DNA of 64,000 nt from NCBI GenBank assembly GCA_034620365.1, contig JAQGEQ010000091.1, positions 434,001 to 498,000 on the forward strand. Reading direction: 5' to 3'. Source of the stretch: Pegea sp. RAD2-039 (Eukaryota; Chordata; Thaliacea; Salpida; Salpidae). The notes beneath the pieces are model-generated. The model was not told the origin of the DNA and searched no databases. It saw only the letters and a list, made by a program, of their open reading frames with translations. Made by a program: the position numbers and the translations under genes. This document shows, piece by piece, positions 45,640 to 57,080 of the stretch. Position 1 is the first letter of the stretch. Every line of letters begins with the position of its first letter.

Positions 45640-48600
45640 TGACAAACCGAATTCATCAAAACGAGGAATTTCCAGTCCTGCAATAAAATTTGCTCTGGTG
45701 AAGATCCGGAAACGGAATGTATTAAATTCCTCTCCTAGTTTCATCTCACTTGTAGTAATGTGAGTAAGAAAATGTACCATACATTTGAAAACAACCAGAT
45801 GAAGCAAATGGGATTTAAATGGTTCTGCATTAAATATAGAACCATTGACATAACATCTACCTCCTCTAATTCGATTTCAAACTTATTATCCGACATCAAC
45901 AAATTGATATCCGCTGAAAGGGCCAAATTTAAATCTAATATTGGCAGCGATGTTGACAAAATCCCGGAGAAAAATTTATAGATTGTCTAAATCAATCGAT
46001 GGTCTGGATTTACCCTTACAAAGAAATTTGTCACATTAGCAAATTGTCAAACCTGTCACATGGGTCTTGGTGGTCAGTGATTCCGATTACTATAAAAATA
46101 CCAGCATGGTTGAGCTTCTTGCCAAGAAGGTCTAAGACACGCACAAAAAACTTACTTTCGACCGTGAAGACAAAGAAAACAATGCTATCATCTTTAATGT
46201 CTGTGAGACTAATAAAGATGATGACAGTAAGTTTTTTAATCAAATGTGCTCCCAAAGCCTTGGTTTTGTGGACTTTTCAAAGGTATCAATGACCAGACTT
46301 GAAGCAAAAAGCTCAGATCATCAAAGACCGTTGAAAGTGTTTTTTCAGAAAAGTTGGGACAAACGCAAGTTTCTTGCAAAGTTGTATAAGCTAAGGCTTG
46401 ACAAAAATTCTGAGTTCATTAGAGTAGCACATGGTATGTGTGAAGATGATCACTTATAAAATAAGTGTCTTCTGAATGAGGCGTACAATCAAAATCAGAA
46501 GGAGCAACCAACTGATTTCAAATACAATGTTTGAGGTCCACTATGGGCCTTGAGAATTGTCAAGGTTTTTTCAAATAACGGAAGTATCAAATAACCACTG
46601 GTCCTCCATCTTGTTTTTTCATATCCTTTTCGCACAAAGTTTTAAATACCATCCTTCCAGTCTAAGATATCAATTTACAGAAGCCTACTATCAAATCCCA
46701 CAAGCGTCAAAAAGACTCTACCGAAGACATCAATACCATTTACTCAAGGTTTACTAACATCGTTAAAGAGTCAATCGAAAAATTCATACCTTTTTATCGA
46801 GTCAACAAAAACCACATTTGCCCAAATATTTAAGGAATTTACAACATTTAAAAACCCTCCTATACAAACAAACTAAAGCAGACCCTTTCAATAAATCTCT
46901 GTACAAAGATCTTTTTATAGTTTACAAGAAATATTTTTATAATTTCTGTTTAGGAAGAGAAAGTACAGTCTTATCTTCACCTAACAAGAAAACGTTTTTT
47001 GGCTTCATAAATCACAAGCTTAAGGCGAGATCTCAATTACCTTCCTTGTTTGATGACAGCAACCAACTTGTGATAGAACCGGAGAATAAAGCTGAATTAC
47101 TAAACAATCAATTTAATAAAGTTTTTATAACCGATGAGGACAATATTTCTTCTCTTTCCTACTCCGACACTCTTATAAATGCCTTTGAGATGATAGATCT
47201 TGACATAACGGTCGATATGGTATCTAAGGCTATTTCGTTTTTAAAATCATCAGTTTCCAACACCCCAGATCAAATCCCAGCTTTGTTTTTAAGAAAAACT
47301 ACTTCATCTTTATCACTACCTTTATCGCTTTTCTTTAACATGACTCTGAGGCGAGGAAGACTTCCACAAATTTGGAAGAAAGCTATTATTACTCCAATTC
47401 ATAAGAAGGGTCCTAGAGACACCGCACTTAACTACAGACCAGTTTCACTTACTTCAGTTATCTTCAGAACTCAAGAGCATAACATTCATAATCATATGAC
47501 CAGTTATTTGATGGAACACCATCTAATATTTGATGTCCAGCATGGCTTTGTGAAACGGAGATCTTCCCTGACTCAACATCTCACTTTTCTTAATCAGCTT
47601 ACAGCCCATTATGAAAGTAATACTCCATGTGACATCATATATCTCGATTTTGCTAAAGCATTTGATTCTATCCCACACAACAAACTCATTACTGTATTGA
47701 AAAATTTAAAAATCAACAGCTTTATCTTACAGTGGATTGAAGATTACTTATCAGGTAGAACTCAACAAACTCGTGTTAAAATATCTTTATCTACTCCTAG
47801 TCAAATCACCAGTAGTGTTTCTCAAGGTTCCGTACTGGGTTCCCTTCTCTTTTTAATTTTTATTAAAGCCCTCATCAGAATACTAGTAGCAGTAGATGAT
47901 GTCAGTGTGTTTGTGTATGCAGATGACATCGAGATATTATCTTGCAATCTTTCAAAACTTCAAACTGCACTAAACATTGTAGAAAACTGGTCGACGAATT
48001 GACATCTCAGAATCCAACCCACAAAGTCTAAACTTATAACTTTTTCTTGTAAACCAGCTGCAATTTCCTTGAACCAATATTCCATTCAACGAATATCTTC
48101 GGTTCTAGACCTCGGCATTAAATATATCATCTGACTTTAAACGGTACAGTTATGTTTCTAAAATCTTTGCGAAATCAATCAATCTTGTCTACTTTATTGT
48201 AAAGAGCTTTAATTCTAAGGATCCATGTCTTTTTATCAATCTTTTCAAATTGTACGTACGTCCAATTCTTGAATACAATGTTAGTGCATGGATGCCATAT
48301 CAAGTTAGTGATATCAAAAAAATCGAGTCTGTTCAGGCCATATTTACGAGATTAGTATGCAGGAAACTTAAAATTAAATACGATAGTTATAAATATCGTC
48401 TTAGCTTCTTAAATTTAGATACTTTAGAAATCCGACGGATTAAATACGACTTAATTCTTATTTTTAAAATTATCCACAATTTAATTGACCTTCAGTTTGA
48501 CGATTTCTTTTCCATTAGTCCTTCCCTCAAGTTATATCAACTCAGACGACACACAATACATCTTAATAAGCCCATATAACCTGGTACATTAATCAGAGCA

Positions 48601-48938
48601 AATTTTTTCTCATACGGCACAATTAGTAAATGGAACCAGCTGTCATCAGATATTGTCATGTCGGAGTCGCTCGCGTTGTTCAAGAAGAAGTTGAACCGTT
48701 ATAATATTGCCAACACTGCCATTTCTAAACTGTGAATTTTTTTTTTAGTATCACTATAATTCTATGTAATTGTTCACTGTTATATGCTTTGAGGACTACT
48801 GAAATGCCATGTGTTATATCTTTTGCTTTCTATATTTCTAACTTAATAGATATTATTTGTGAGAATGTGTGTTAGCGGGAGATGCTCTCTTCAGGCACCT
48901 TCCTTCGCATTTATTGAAATGAATAAATATATATATAA
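45640..48938 (+). mobile_element. CR1/L2-like LINE, RT nearly intact, endonuclease deleted
   Basis: The ORF1 region (45800-46540) reads in broken frames: ISAERAKFKSNIGSD, DREDKENNAIIFNVCE, QRPLKVFFQKSWDKRKFLAK, GPLWALRIVKVF. The endonuclease that should follow is missing; the sequence jumps at about 46570-46680 into the ORF2 linker. An RT frame of 394 codons is open at 46818-48002. Its motifs are IPALFL, ITPIHKKGPRDTALNYRPVSL, FDVQHGFVKRRSS, DIIYLDFAKAFDSI (about residue 272), VSQGSVLGSLLFLI and FVYADDIEIL (about residue 366). After a break, the C-terminal domain continues (YVRPILEYNVSAW, KKIESVQAIFTRL, LDTLEIRRIKYDLI) to about 48735. The 3' tail with hairpin and ATAAATATATATA ends at 48938, exactly where copy 2 of the 2.2-kb duplication begins. 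Not autonomous because it lacks endonuclease. Confidence 0.88.
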
Positions 48939-51100
48939 AACTATTGAACTTAATTTATTTGAGCTCTCAATAACTTTAGTAAAACCTGGTTAAGTCTACT
49001 TAGCCAAAAGCTATTTCCTAATAACTTCAGAAGAGAACGACAAAGGGTATAAAGATGGAATCACTATTTTCTGTCCTTTTAGCAAGCATATATGTGACTC
49101 AATAAGTCAATGCACAAAAGGCACCACCTGACGACTTTAATTATTTTCTCGATAAAAATTTATCTTATGATGAAGTTGACTTTTAAACCTTCAAAAATTC
49201 TTCAATATATAACTAAAGTACCATTTCATTTGGTATTTAAGAAATATGTCGGATTCTCGTTGGAGATTTTTGCACAAAATCCTTACTCTTGTTTCTTAAT
49301 AAAAAGTTAGCTGATGTCTACTTGATATTTAAAAATAGAAAGCTGAGAATTTATCACTAAAGTCAAGATCTCTCATAAAAACTTTTATTTTAATTGTAAA
49401 TTTAGTTTGCTTCTCTTTTATTTGAGATTTACTTTTTCTGAATGTTTCTCGTTTTACTTGTAAGAATATAAAAATAAAAATATATATAAATATAAAAAAC
49501 TATTTTTAGCTGGTACTTTAAAAAGAGTTCTGAAAAGAAGACGCTATTCTAGTTTGAAATGACTCAAATCGTATTTTAGATTATTTGAAATTTATTTTTG
49601 ATAGACTAGAAATAAACGATAATCATTGATAGGCCTTTTGTAACGAATTCATATTGGAAATAAGCTTTTCCAAGTATGATAAGTTTGAAAGATAAATCCA
49701 AACTAAAACAGAAAAAATATCAACATTTTATATTCTAAAAATGTTTATTTTCAAATTAATTTTGTAAATCTTAACTGACAATGCAAATTTGAAATAAATA
49801 TGTCAATAAAAGTCCGTCAAAATTGTTTAACTTGTCAACTATTTTGCACAATTTGCTACGAACCTTATCCTTGAACTGGATATTTTTTAGTAAGATCAGC
49901 TACAAGCTTCTTAGCGCTAGCAACTCCAACTCGTTTGACTAGTTGGCTGAAGAGTTTTGCAAGAATTTGATCATAGGTAGTATCATCGAACTGAAATTAA
50001 GATTTTAACTTAATTGTTTAAGACTTTTCAAAAACATTTCTAAAATACTTACAGATTCGTCATTGTTAATAGCAGTAGCCGAGTTATGTCTGCAAATTTA
50101 ATTTATTTTGATTATTTTTTCGTGATTTTACTAAATTGTAATAAGAAGCAATAATACTTACGAGCCTTGACCACAACCTTGGGACAAGGCAACAAAGCAG
50201 ATAGCAACCAAAGCAATAATCAATTTAGAGTTCATTTTCTTATTTTTCTGAAAAATTTAAAATTAATATAATATTAATGATAAGATAATTGGTTAGTAAC
50301 ATTAAAACGATTATTTATTAGAAGAAATAGATAATGATTATTTTCTGGCAGAATTTTTGTGAATATTTTTATCGTAAGGAATTATTATTGTTTTACTAAA
50401 AAGCAAAGGGCTGATACTTAGGTAAACTAAATAAAAAATGAGGTGGTTAACTTTAATCAACCATTAAAGTTAAAAGTTTATTTTTTTCTGGTAATAAACA
50501 GCTAGAAAGTTTATCTAATAAATTGATTAGTGTCATATACCAGCAAAACTATTGAACTTATTTTCTCTAATGTTCCTTATAAAACAAGTAATTCTAATTC
50601 TTTTTAATAAAATATATACAACAAACTAAATTGTTTCTTGGTTTCGATGATAGTCTCTGTATGCATCCTAAACTAACTGAGAAGATATAATTTAGCTTCA
50701 AGCATAGGCGAGTATTTATGCAAATATTACTTCCTTTTGTTTTTCTCAATTAAGAAATGACAATAAGTAAAATTAGTATCCCAATTAATTAAATATTTCA
50801 ACAATATAATTAATTTTCCTTTTCATTTATGAAAAACTTTATTGTTTAAAATATTTTATAAACCTTTTTGAGAGAATAACGATACAATAAGAGCTTAAAC
50901 TATGTGTAAGAAAATGCAATTTCTGTTGAAATACCACCTAGGCTAATGACTTACTTAAACCATTACTTTGGCTGAATTTCGTTTAAGAAAACCATTATTC
51001 TTAATTATTATAACAGTTTTGGTTATAATATAATTAAAGTTTATGTAAATACAACCATTTTTTTGTAATAGGTGCATTTTAAATGTATTTTTTCTTTTAA
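48938..51100. repeat. 2.2-kb duplicated segment, copy 2
   Basis: See 43012-45222. It starts directly at the LINE 3' end. Same order of content; the open frame corresponding to 43187-43387 lies at 49110-49310 and differs by a Tyr for Asp. Confidence 0.92.
49865..50235 (-). CDS. Small secreted cationic peptide precursor, copy 2
   Basis: Exons 50235-50162, 50089-50053, 49990-49865; 78 aa. Exons 1 and 3 are identical at every base to copy 1, so signal peptide, acidic stretch and cationic helix are the same. Exon 2 differs at 5 of 37 bases. The start of its peptide reads SHNSATAINNDES instead of SQNTVSAINNDES: four amino-acid changes and one silent change. Splice sites are intact, so both copies look functional. 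Confidence 0.8.
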
Positions 51101-52335
51101 TTTCAAAATAATTTTCATAAAAACTCGTTTTTATTTATTGAGTTTATCTTATAACACTGCAGAAGGATAATTCTGCCTAGCATTTAATTGCGCATTTAAA
51201 CTTTTTGTAACTTCTTTTAATTAAGTTGAAATATGCCCAAAGCTTTTCTCTAGTAGATAATTATAAGTAAGTAAATAATTTGATACATTTTTATGTTAAA
51301 GCTACAGTGTCTTAAAGTAGTTTAAGTTTCTTTTATTCAATTTTGTTGTTCAAGTTTAGTTAATTAAGAAAAGTTAGTGACTTTATTTTTTCCGTAAAAA
51401 CTCAAAATAGTTTTCCTCGTTAAGTTAACCAATACGCATTTCTGTGCTAGCTGTAAAAGAAAAGATAAACTCATTTACAAAATTAATTATCTTTAAACAA
51501 AAACTATAAAGCTATAAAAGTTGGTCTATCTCTAACAGTAAACATTTTTGGCTTATTTCAAAAACAGAAATAACTGATCACTTGAAAGAAAACATTTGTT
51601 GGTAAGCCACGGTTTTAGATGCTTGATTATCTGTTGTTATACTAATAGCATCTTAAAATGTAAACTTTGTTTATTTGAGATTCAACAAACAGCAACTAAG
51701 TCTAAACTAAGTCAGTAACTATTTTAAGTTGTATATATTGTTTTTTTTATGTTGTATGTATATTAGTTTATAAAAATCACGTATCAAGTAAACTAGTTTC
51801 GTCCAAACAGTTGTACTAACATAAGTTAATTTATAGCAAATTTGCAAAAATCTTAAAACAGAAAATCTGAGATAGCTGTTAGTTATTGTTATACAAATCT
51901 TTAAACAGGTTTTCTAAAATTAATAATTTAATAAATCTTCCTTCTCTGCTGTGACTTGGTTTAAACTTTAAAACTTGTTATCCAAAAATTGTTTTTAAAA
52001 CCTATATGGTTTTATACTTCAAAATATGATAGAATACTTCTAAACTTTCTCAATGAAGCTTGCTACAAAAGCATCACAAGCTACGAAGCATCAAATGTTT
52101 CATTTCAACACAAATAAAAACCAAATTCATTAAATCTTCTTTTATTTGAAAGAACTTGTGGCTGAAAGGTGATATAAGTACCGTCTTATAGGCATTAGAT
52201 TAAGATTTTCATGTGGAAAATTTACACATAAAGCATTAAAAGTTTTTCTACAGCCGTAGCAATAAAAGGAATGTTTACATTACTATACCCTTAGTTTTTA
52301 CCATTTTTGTGATTCAAGTTTTTAGCTTCAGAGTT
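51101..52335. other. AT-rich DNA, no gene seen
   Basis: Both strands inspected for open stretches with splice sites; nothing supported. Confidence 0.4.
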
Positions 52336-52836
52336 TTAAAATCCATTACGTTTGAAATGAGAAATAAAATCTAACATCAAAACAGAGGAGAAAAAAGTGA
52401 ACAAAAATATGCAAAAGTACCAGAGAAACAACCAGGTCAACTTACTTATCAAAAGCAAGGTAGATAGTACTTGAAAATGTGAAACAAATTCAAATGGATA
52501 TGGATTTGCAAACATAATCAAAAGTATAAGAACATACGAAGCCAAGAAAGTTTTCATCATTTGCATTTTTTCCATTCTATCATCAAATTTAACTTCTTCA
52601 TTTACGGTTTGTTTAGTATTTAAATTAGTATTGATGAAGGAAGAACACACAAAATCAGATGAAATTAAGTTGGAAGATTTATTTGATCCACAACTGGTTT
52701 GATGACAGCCTTCCTCTGATCCATTCTGAACATCAGAACTGAATCTTTGGTTGATTTTCATGCAATTTGTCATAATCTCACAAAGGTCTGAAAAATAATA
52801 ATATTTGATTAATACACAACTTAGAAATTGCAGCAT
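52336..52836 (-). CDS. Unidentified membrane-protein ORF, possibly a 3' exon
   Basis: A 166-codon open frame. The part after an acceptor-like TTTTTCAG at about 52790 begins LCEIMTNCMKINQRF. It continues with a Ser/Asn-rich stretch (about residues 35-75), a charged segment (DDRMEKMQMMKTF), then two or three hydrophobic helices (YVLILLIMFANPYPF; LSTLLLISKLTWLFLWYF; a third running into FSSVLMLDF) and a short basic tail. I do not recognise it. The length and residue mix are unlike chance in this AT-rich DNA, but no other exon was found. It may be the last exon of a multi-pass protein or a decayed gene. Confidence 0.45.
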   Translation of the reverse strand: MLQFLSCVLIKYYYFSDLCEIMTNCMKINQRFSSDVQNGSEEGCHQTSCGSNKSSNLISSDFVCSSFINTNLNTKQTVNEEVKFDDRMEKMQMMKTFLASYVLILLIMFANPYPFEFVSHFQVLSTLLLISKLTWLFLWYFCIFLFTFFSSVLMLDFISHFKRNGF

Positions 52837-53639
52837 AGACTCGGTAGCTTACAATATTTTGCTGAAGAAATAGTTTTATTAAAAGCAAACTTTAGCTGCG
52901 ATTTGAGACCAAGTTAACTTACAAAAAATTGTTCAAGAGATAAAGTATTTATTAGTTTTTAAGACAACATTTATAAACGATTAGTTACAAATATCACAAT
53001 ATACACAAATAGTAGGAGATTAATTTTACATAAAGCACAATTTCTTAAACAAATTTGAGGTACTTTAAGAAATGTAAAAGTTATTATGTCTGAAGAAGTT
53101 TGCTTACTATTTATAAAAAAGCGTTAAACTTAATTTAAAAATTGTCTACCGACATAAAGTGGTCATAAAAAGGGGGTAACTTGAATAAGTTGTTTAGTTT
53201 TACGAAAAATACTTTTTTAAATTAACTTTTGTTTTATTCTTATCGAAGTTCATTCTATCTGAACAAAAAATTAACTTAAGAAGCAACTTGTAAGCATTTT
53301 TCTTTAATTTAATGCAAACAAATGTTTTAAAAGTGTAAATATAAATCAAAAGAATGCTCTATTAAATAATAACCTTTTCATAAACTAATTTCCAATACTT
53401 TATGCCATAATTAGGATGTAGAAAGTTTTTAATTAAGTAAAATGGTTTTTACTTACTCAACGTCGTTCAGATTTTAAACATAAACAGAATAATTTCTCTT
53501 ATACTGTTTTTATGGTAAAAAATAATACTTTTCTTGAATAAGGAGAGTTATAAACGAATAACTCAATTATTTCATTTTTTCTGGGTAAAATCTTAACTAC
53601 AATGCAATTTCATAAAGTATTTCTATGTATAAATAATAA
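52837..53639. other. AT-rich DNA upstream of the membrane-protein ORF
   Basis: No exon recognised on either strand. Confidence 0.35.
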
Positions 53640-54345
53640 CAATGACGTGCTTCGGCCGAAAACAATCATGCTGGCTATACTCGAAAGGTGTCGTTAAAAG
53701 CAAAGCAAACCACAGTGAAATGCAAAGAAAATAACAGTATCTAAGGTTTCTTATTTTTCCTTCTCTTTAAAGATAGTTTTTATTCTCTCTCCTTCAGTTG
53801 TTTGCAAAGGAAAAGCGCTATTCGGAGCCACCCATTGCAATATCCTCGTAATTGCTAGTATTGAAAGTGAACGACCTCATATTACGCTTGAGGTATATTT
53901 ACAGCGGTGACAGGAGTGGCCGACTGATAAATAAGGATTTTTTTTGAATTAAAGGTCTTTATAATAAGGTAGACAGGGTTGAACTCAAGCTTGAAGATGA
54001 GAGTTTGATGTGACTGAAAGTATTATCACTAACTTGGGTTAAAGTTAATTTAAAACTTGAAGTTAAACGTCAGTCATAACACAAGACACAAAAAAGATTA
54101 CCGTCAACCAGAAAAGAATCAGGATAAAACGGTTTCAACTAAGTTTCAGTAATAAAAACAAATGTGAAATTTTGAGAATGCAAAAGAGCTTTTAATTGGA
54201 GAATTTTGTTAATAATCGAATAACATACCTAATGTACAAGAGTAATTGTCTTTTTGACGCTTGTGGGATTTGATGATATTCTTTTGGAATTGATATCTTG
54301 GAATGGAAGAAGCTTGCGTTTGTTCCAACTTTTCTGAAAGGACAC
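53640..54345 (-). mobile_element. LINE fragment carrying the endonuclease start, minus orientation
   Basis: On the minus strand 54340-54240 reads a stretch like ORF1 of the 46-kb LINE (CAGAAAAGTTGG...ACGCAAG). It is joined to the ORF2 leader (AGATATCAATT..., AAATCCCACAAGCGTCAAAAAGAC), which also occurs at 46665-46720. Next comes an endonuclease-like stretch (NFTFVFITET, KPFYPDSFLVDGN), which is absent from the 46-kb copy, then decayed sequence to about 53890. The 53645-53730 part resembles the 3' portion of the relic at 11.95-12.03 kb, so two elements may be nested. Confidence 0.6.
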
Positions 54346-55029
54346 TTTTTTTGGTTCAATAGAATATAACCAATAACCTGAAAACTTTATTCAAATAGAA
54401 TTTGATGATACTAGCAACGAAAGTAAAATGCAAAACAATATAATAAATAGTTTAGCAAAAATTTCAAGAAATAGATAAGCATGTCTGAGTTAAGTTTAAT
54501 TAAAAATGCTTTTCTATTTCAGTTAGTTTTTCTTCTTTATTGTAACTTCATTGGTAGCCTGTTTCAGACTAACTTGGCAGTTATTTGGATGTTTTTTTAC
54601 AAATACGCCAATTTCTACCGCATTCAAGTTTTAATCTTGTGTTTTAGTAAACTTATAAATTGCATTTATTAATTTATAGTTGATCTTTTTGTAATCATGA
54701 ATAATTTATTGATTAATAAATTTGATGTAAAACATTGAATATGTTGTAGTTTAAAAAATAAATAACATGTTTTACTGACTTTGAATTGTATTAATTGCCC
54801 AAATTATATTGATACTAATGATTATTATTTGTTGTATTTTATAATCATAAACTAAAACTATGTTTAATTTTTAAAATTTTTAATTGATAAATTTTCATTT
54901 AGCTGAGAATATTCCAAAACATTTTTTTAGAATGAAATTATATTAGTTTTTTTGACTAAAAGTTTTTATTCAGTTTATTTTTGACAAGTTTTTAATTTAT
55001 ATCTCAGTTTCAGCTTTGTTATTTGCATA
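54346..55029. other. Flank upstream of MRPS31
   Basis: AT-rich. T-rich AG acceptors at 55006-55007 and 55012-55013 lie 22 and 16 nt before the MRPS31 ATG. Confidence 0.4.
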
Positions 55030-57000
55030 ATGCAATTAAAATATTGTGGAGTTCTTTCAAATAGCTTGAAGCATTTTTATTACCTTACTTTAAGTAAAAA
55101 CTTTCAGAAAGTAACAGTTTTTAGTCATCATCATAAACGATGGATCAATACATCCTTAAGTTTAAAATATTCTAAAGAAAACTCTTTTACTGCTGAAGTC
55201 AAAGATACTAAAGAAGATGATCTCAAAGCTAATGATAAGGCATGTTGTTATTTCTTTTAAGTATTTAAATAATTCTTTTCATAAAATGATTGTTTTTGAT
55301 GTTTATAAAGTTGGTGCTGAAAGGTTTCATCTTAAATATAATAATTTATATATTTTATTTTGTTAAAACTAAGGTATCATTGATGTAAAAAATTATATAA
55401 GTTTTTGTTCAGCTTTTAATCTTTCTATTTACTTTTATTTAAATTTGATTTAATTGTTTTATAGAATTCTTCTACTATAAGCAATGTGAAGACCAGTACA
55501 ATGAAAAAATTTTTGCCAAAGGTATTTGATTTCATTTATACATTGAAAAACATAATAAAGTAAAACTGGTTATCTAAAATATGTATTATTATTATAGAAA
55601 GGTTCTAAATCTGCTTCTAAACAATTTGAAAAATCTCCAGTTGCTGAAGAACTTGTTGAGGTGATTTAACATTTATAATTGACTATATTTATAGTGAAGT
55701 TTCTAAAAATAAAAATCTTTTTCAAATGAAAAAAGTCTAAAATATAATTTATAAAATGCTTTAAACTTGATTAGTAAAGTTTATTTATCAATTGGTTCAA
55801 AACTACAGAAAGTCAGCAGTGAGCTGCATACAAACAACTCTGAGGAGAAAGAAAAAACTAAAACTGATCTGATCTCTCAGTTATTAAATATTAGTAAAAA
55901 ACTTCCCGCCAAAGAAAATGTCTCATCTGTTTTATCAGCCGAGTAAGTTCCTTCATAAAATTCAAATTAATTTTGTATTCAGTAAAACTATAAAAAATAT
56001 TTTTATCAATTTTGAATAGAGTTAAAACATATTTTTATTAGGTCACTATTTAGAGGAGCAAATATTCAAAAAACAGTTCAAAGAAGAAAACCTTTTTCAA
56101 GGTAAAATTTTAATAACTGAATCTCAATCTACTCATTTACTAATCTCGAAATTTTACTCTTTAGTAGAGATCGCTTAAACCTTTTCAATGCCAAGTCAGA
56201 TTATGATCAACCAAATGAAGTTGGTTTTATTCATTTTTAAGCAAAATAATTTCTGTAAACGATTTTTTACCAGTATGAACGTCCAGAAGACAAAAGTCTT
56301 TGGTCAGCTTTTGATTGGTTCCACAATTTAGAAGAAGAGACAAAAAAGTTGATTGAGAATAAACCTTATCCTTCTAATGCATATGAGGAGCAGATCATGT
56401 TGACAAACGAGGGCAAGCTGTGGAAGTTTCCTGTTGATAATGAACAAGGTAAGATAATTAATTTGCACTTGAAGATGCCTCATTACTTTTGAGGTTTTGT
56501 TAACCACTTTTGACCACCAAGTATTCTATTTTCCAGTATTCAACCTTCTTCTATTTTGTCATATTCACTTTACGTTTCATTTATGTCTCTACAGTGTTTC
56601 TGATCTTTCTCTAATTATCTTAAATTGTGATACCTAAGACCTCCTAATTATCTCTCTGCTCGTAATATTTGGTTTTTGTTCCTTATTCAATTCGTAACTC
56701 GTTTAGATGAACAAATAAATTTTAACTTCAGGTGTTTCTGAAGAGGAAATAGCAACACCTTTCCAAGATCATATCTTTTTAGAATCGAAGTTGAACGAAG
56801 AAAATTGGTGCCCAGCAAAAGGACCAATTCGAGATTTTATGGTTGCTTTGACCACCTCACTTTCAATGAATCCATATTTCACTGTCCAAGAAAAATATGA
56901 GCATATAGATTGGTTTAAAAACTACTTTAAGGAGCGAGCATCCATGATGATAAACTTGGGTCTTTTACCAAAAGATTATCTTAAGACTGAAGCTCTTTAG
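55030..57000 (+). CDS. MRPS31: Mitochondrial small ribosomal subunit protein mS31
   Basis: Eight exons: 55030-55239, 55465-55521, 55598-55660, 55809-55942, 56042-56101, 56165-56219, 56274-56448, 56732-57000; 1023 nt, 340 aa (human 395). The first intron has a GC-AG boundary (AAG|GCATGT); no GT donor in phase exists. A basic, hydroxyl-rich N-terminus (SLKHFYYLTLSKNFQKV) fits a mitochondrial leader. The Ser/Lys-rich middle is poorly conserved, as in other species. The C-terminus is diagnostic: TNEGKLWKFPVDNEQG (human TKEGKLWEFPINNEAG), FQDHIFLESKL, KGPIRDFMVALTTSLSMNPY and KYEHIDWFKNYF (human KVEHIEWFRNYF). It is a metazoan-specific component of the mitoribosome small subunit head. AATAAA at 57075-57080. 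Confidence 0.95.
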
Positions 57001-57074
57001 GTTATTTATAGATATTACTTTTTTGTATAATGTTCAAATTTAAATGTTTACAAATTATTTCGATATTTGGTTAC

Positions 57075-57080
57075 AATAAA
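57075..57080 (+). terminator. Poly(A) signal of MRPS31
   Basis: AATAAA, 75 nt after the stop codon. Confidence 0.6.

Noticed and set aside
45568..45807. Minus-strand ORFs over the LINE 5' part
   Set aside because: They are antisense to the LINE ORF1 region and match nothing.
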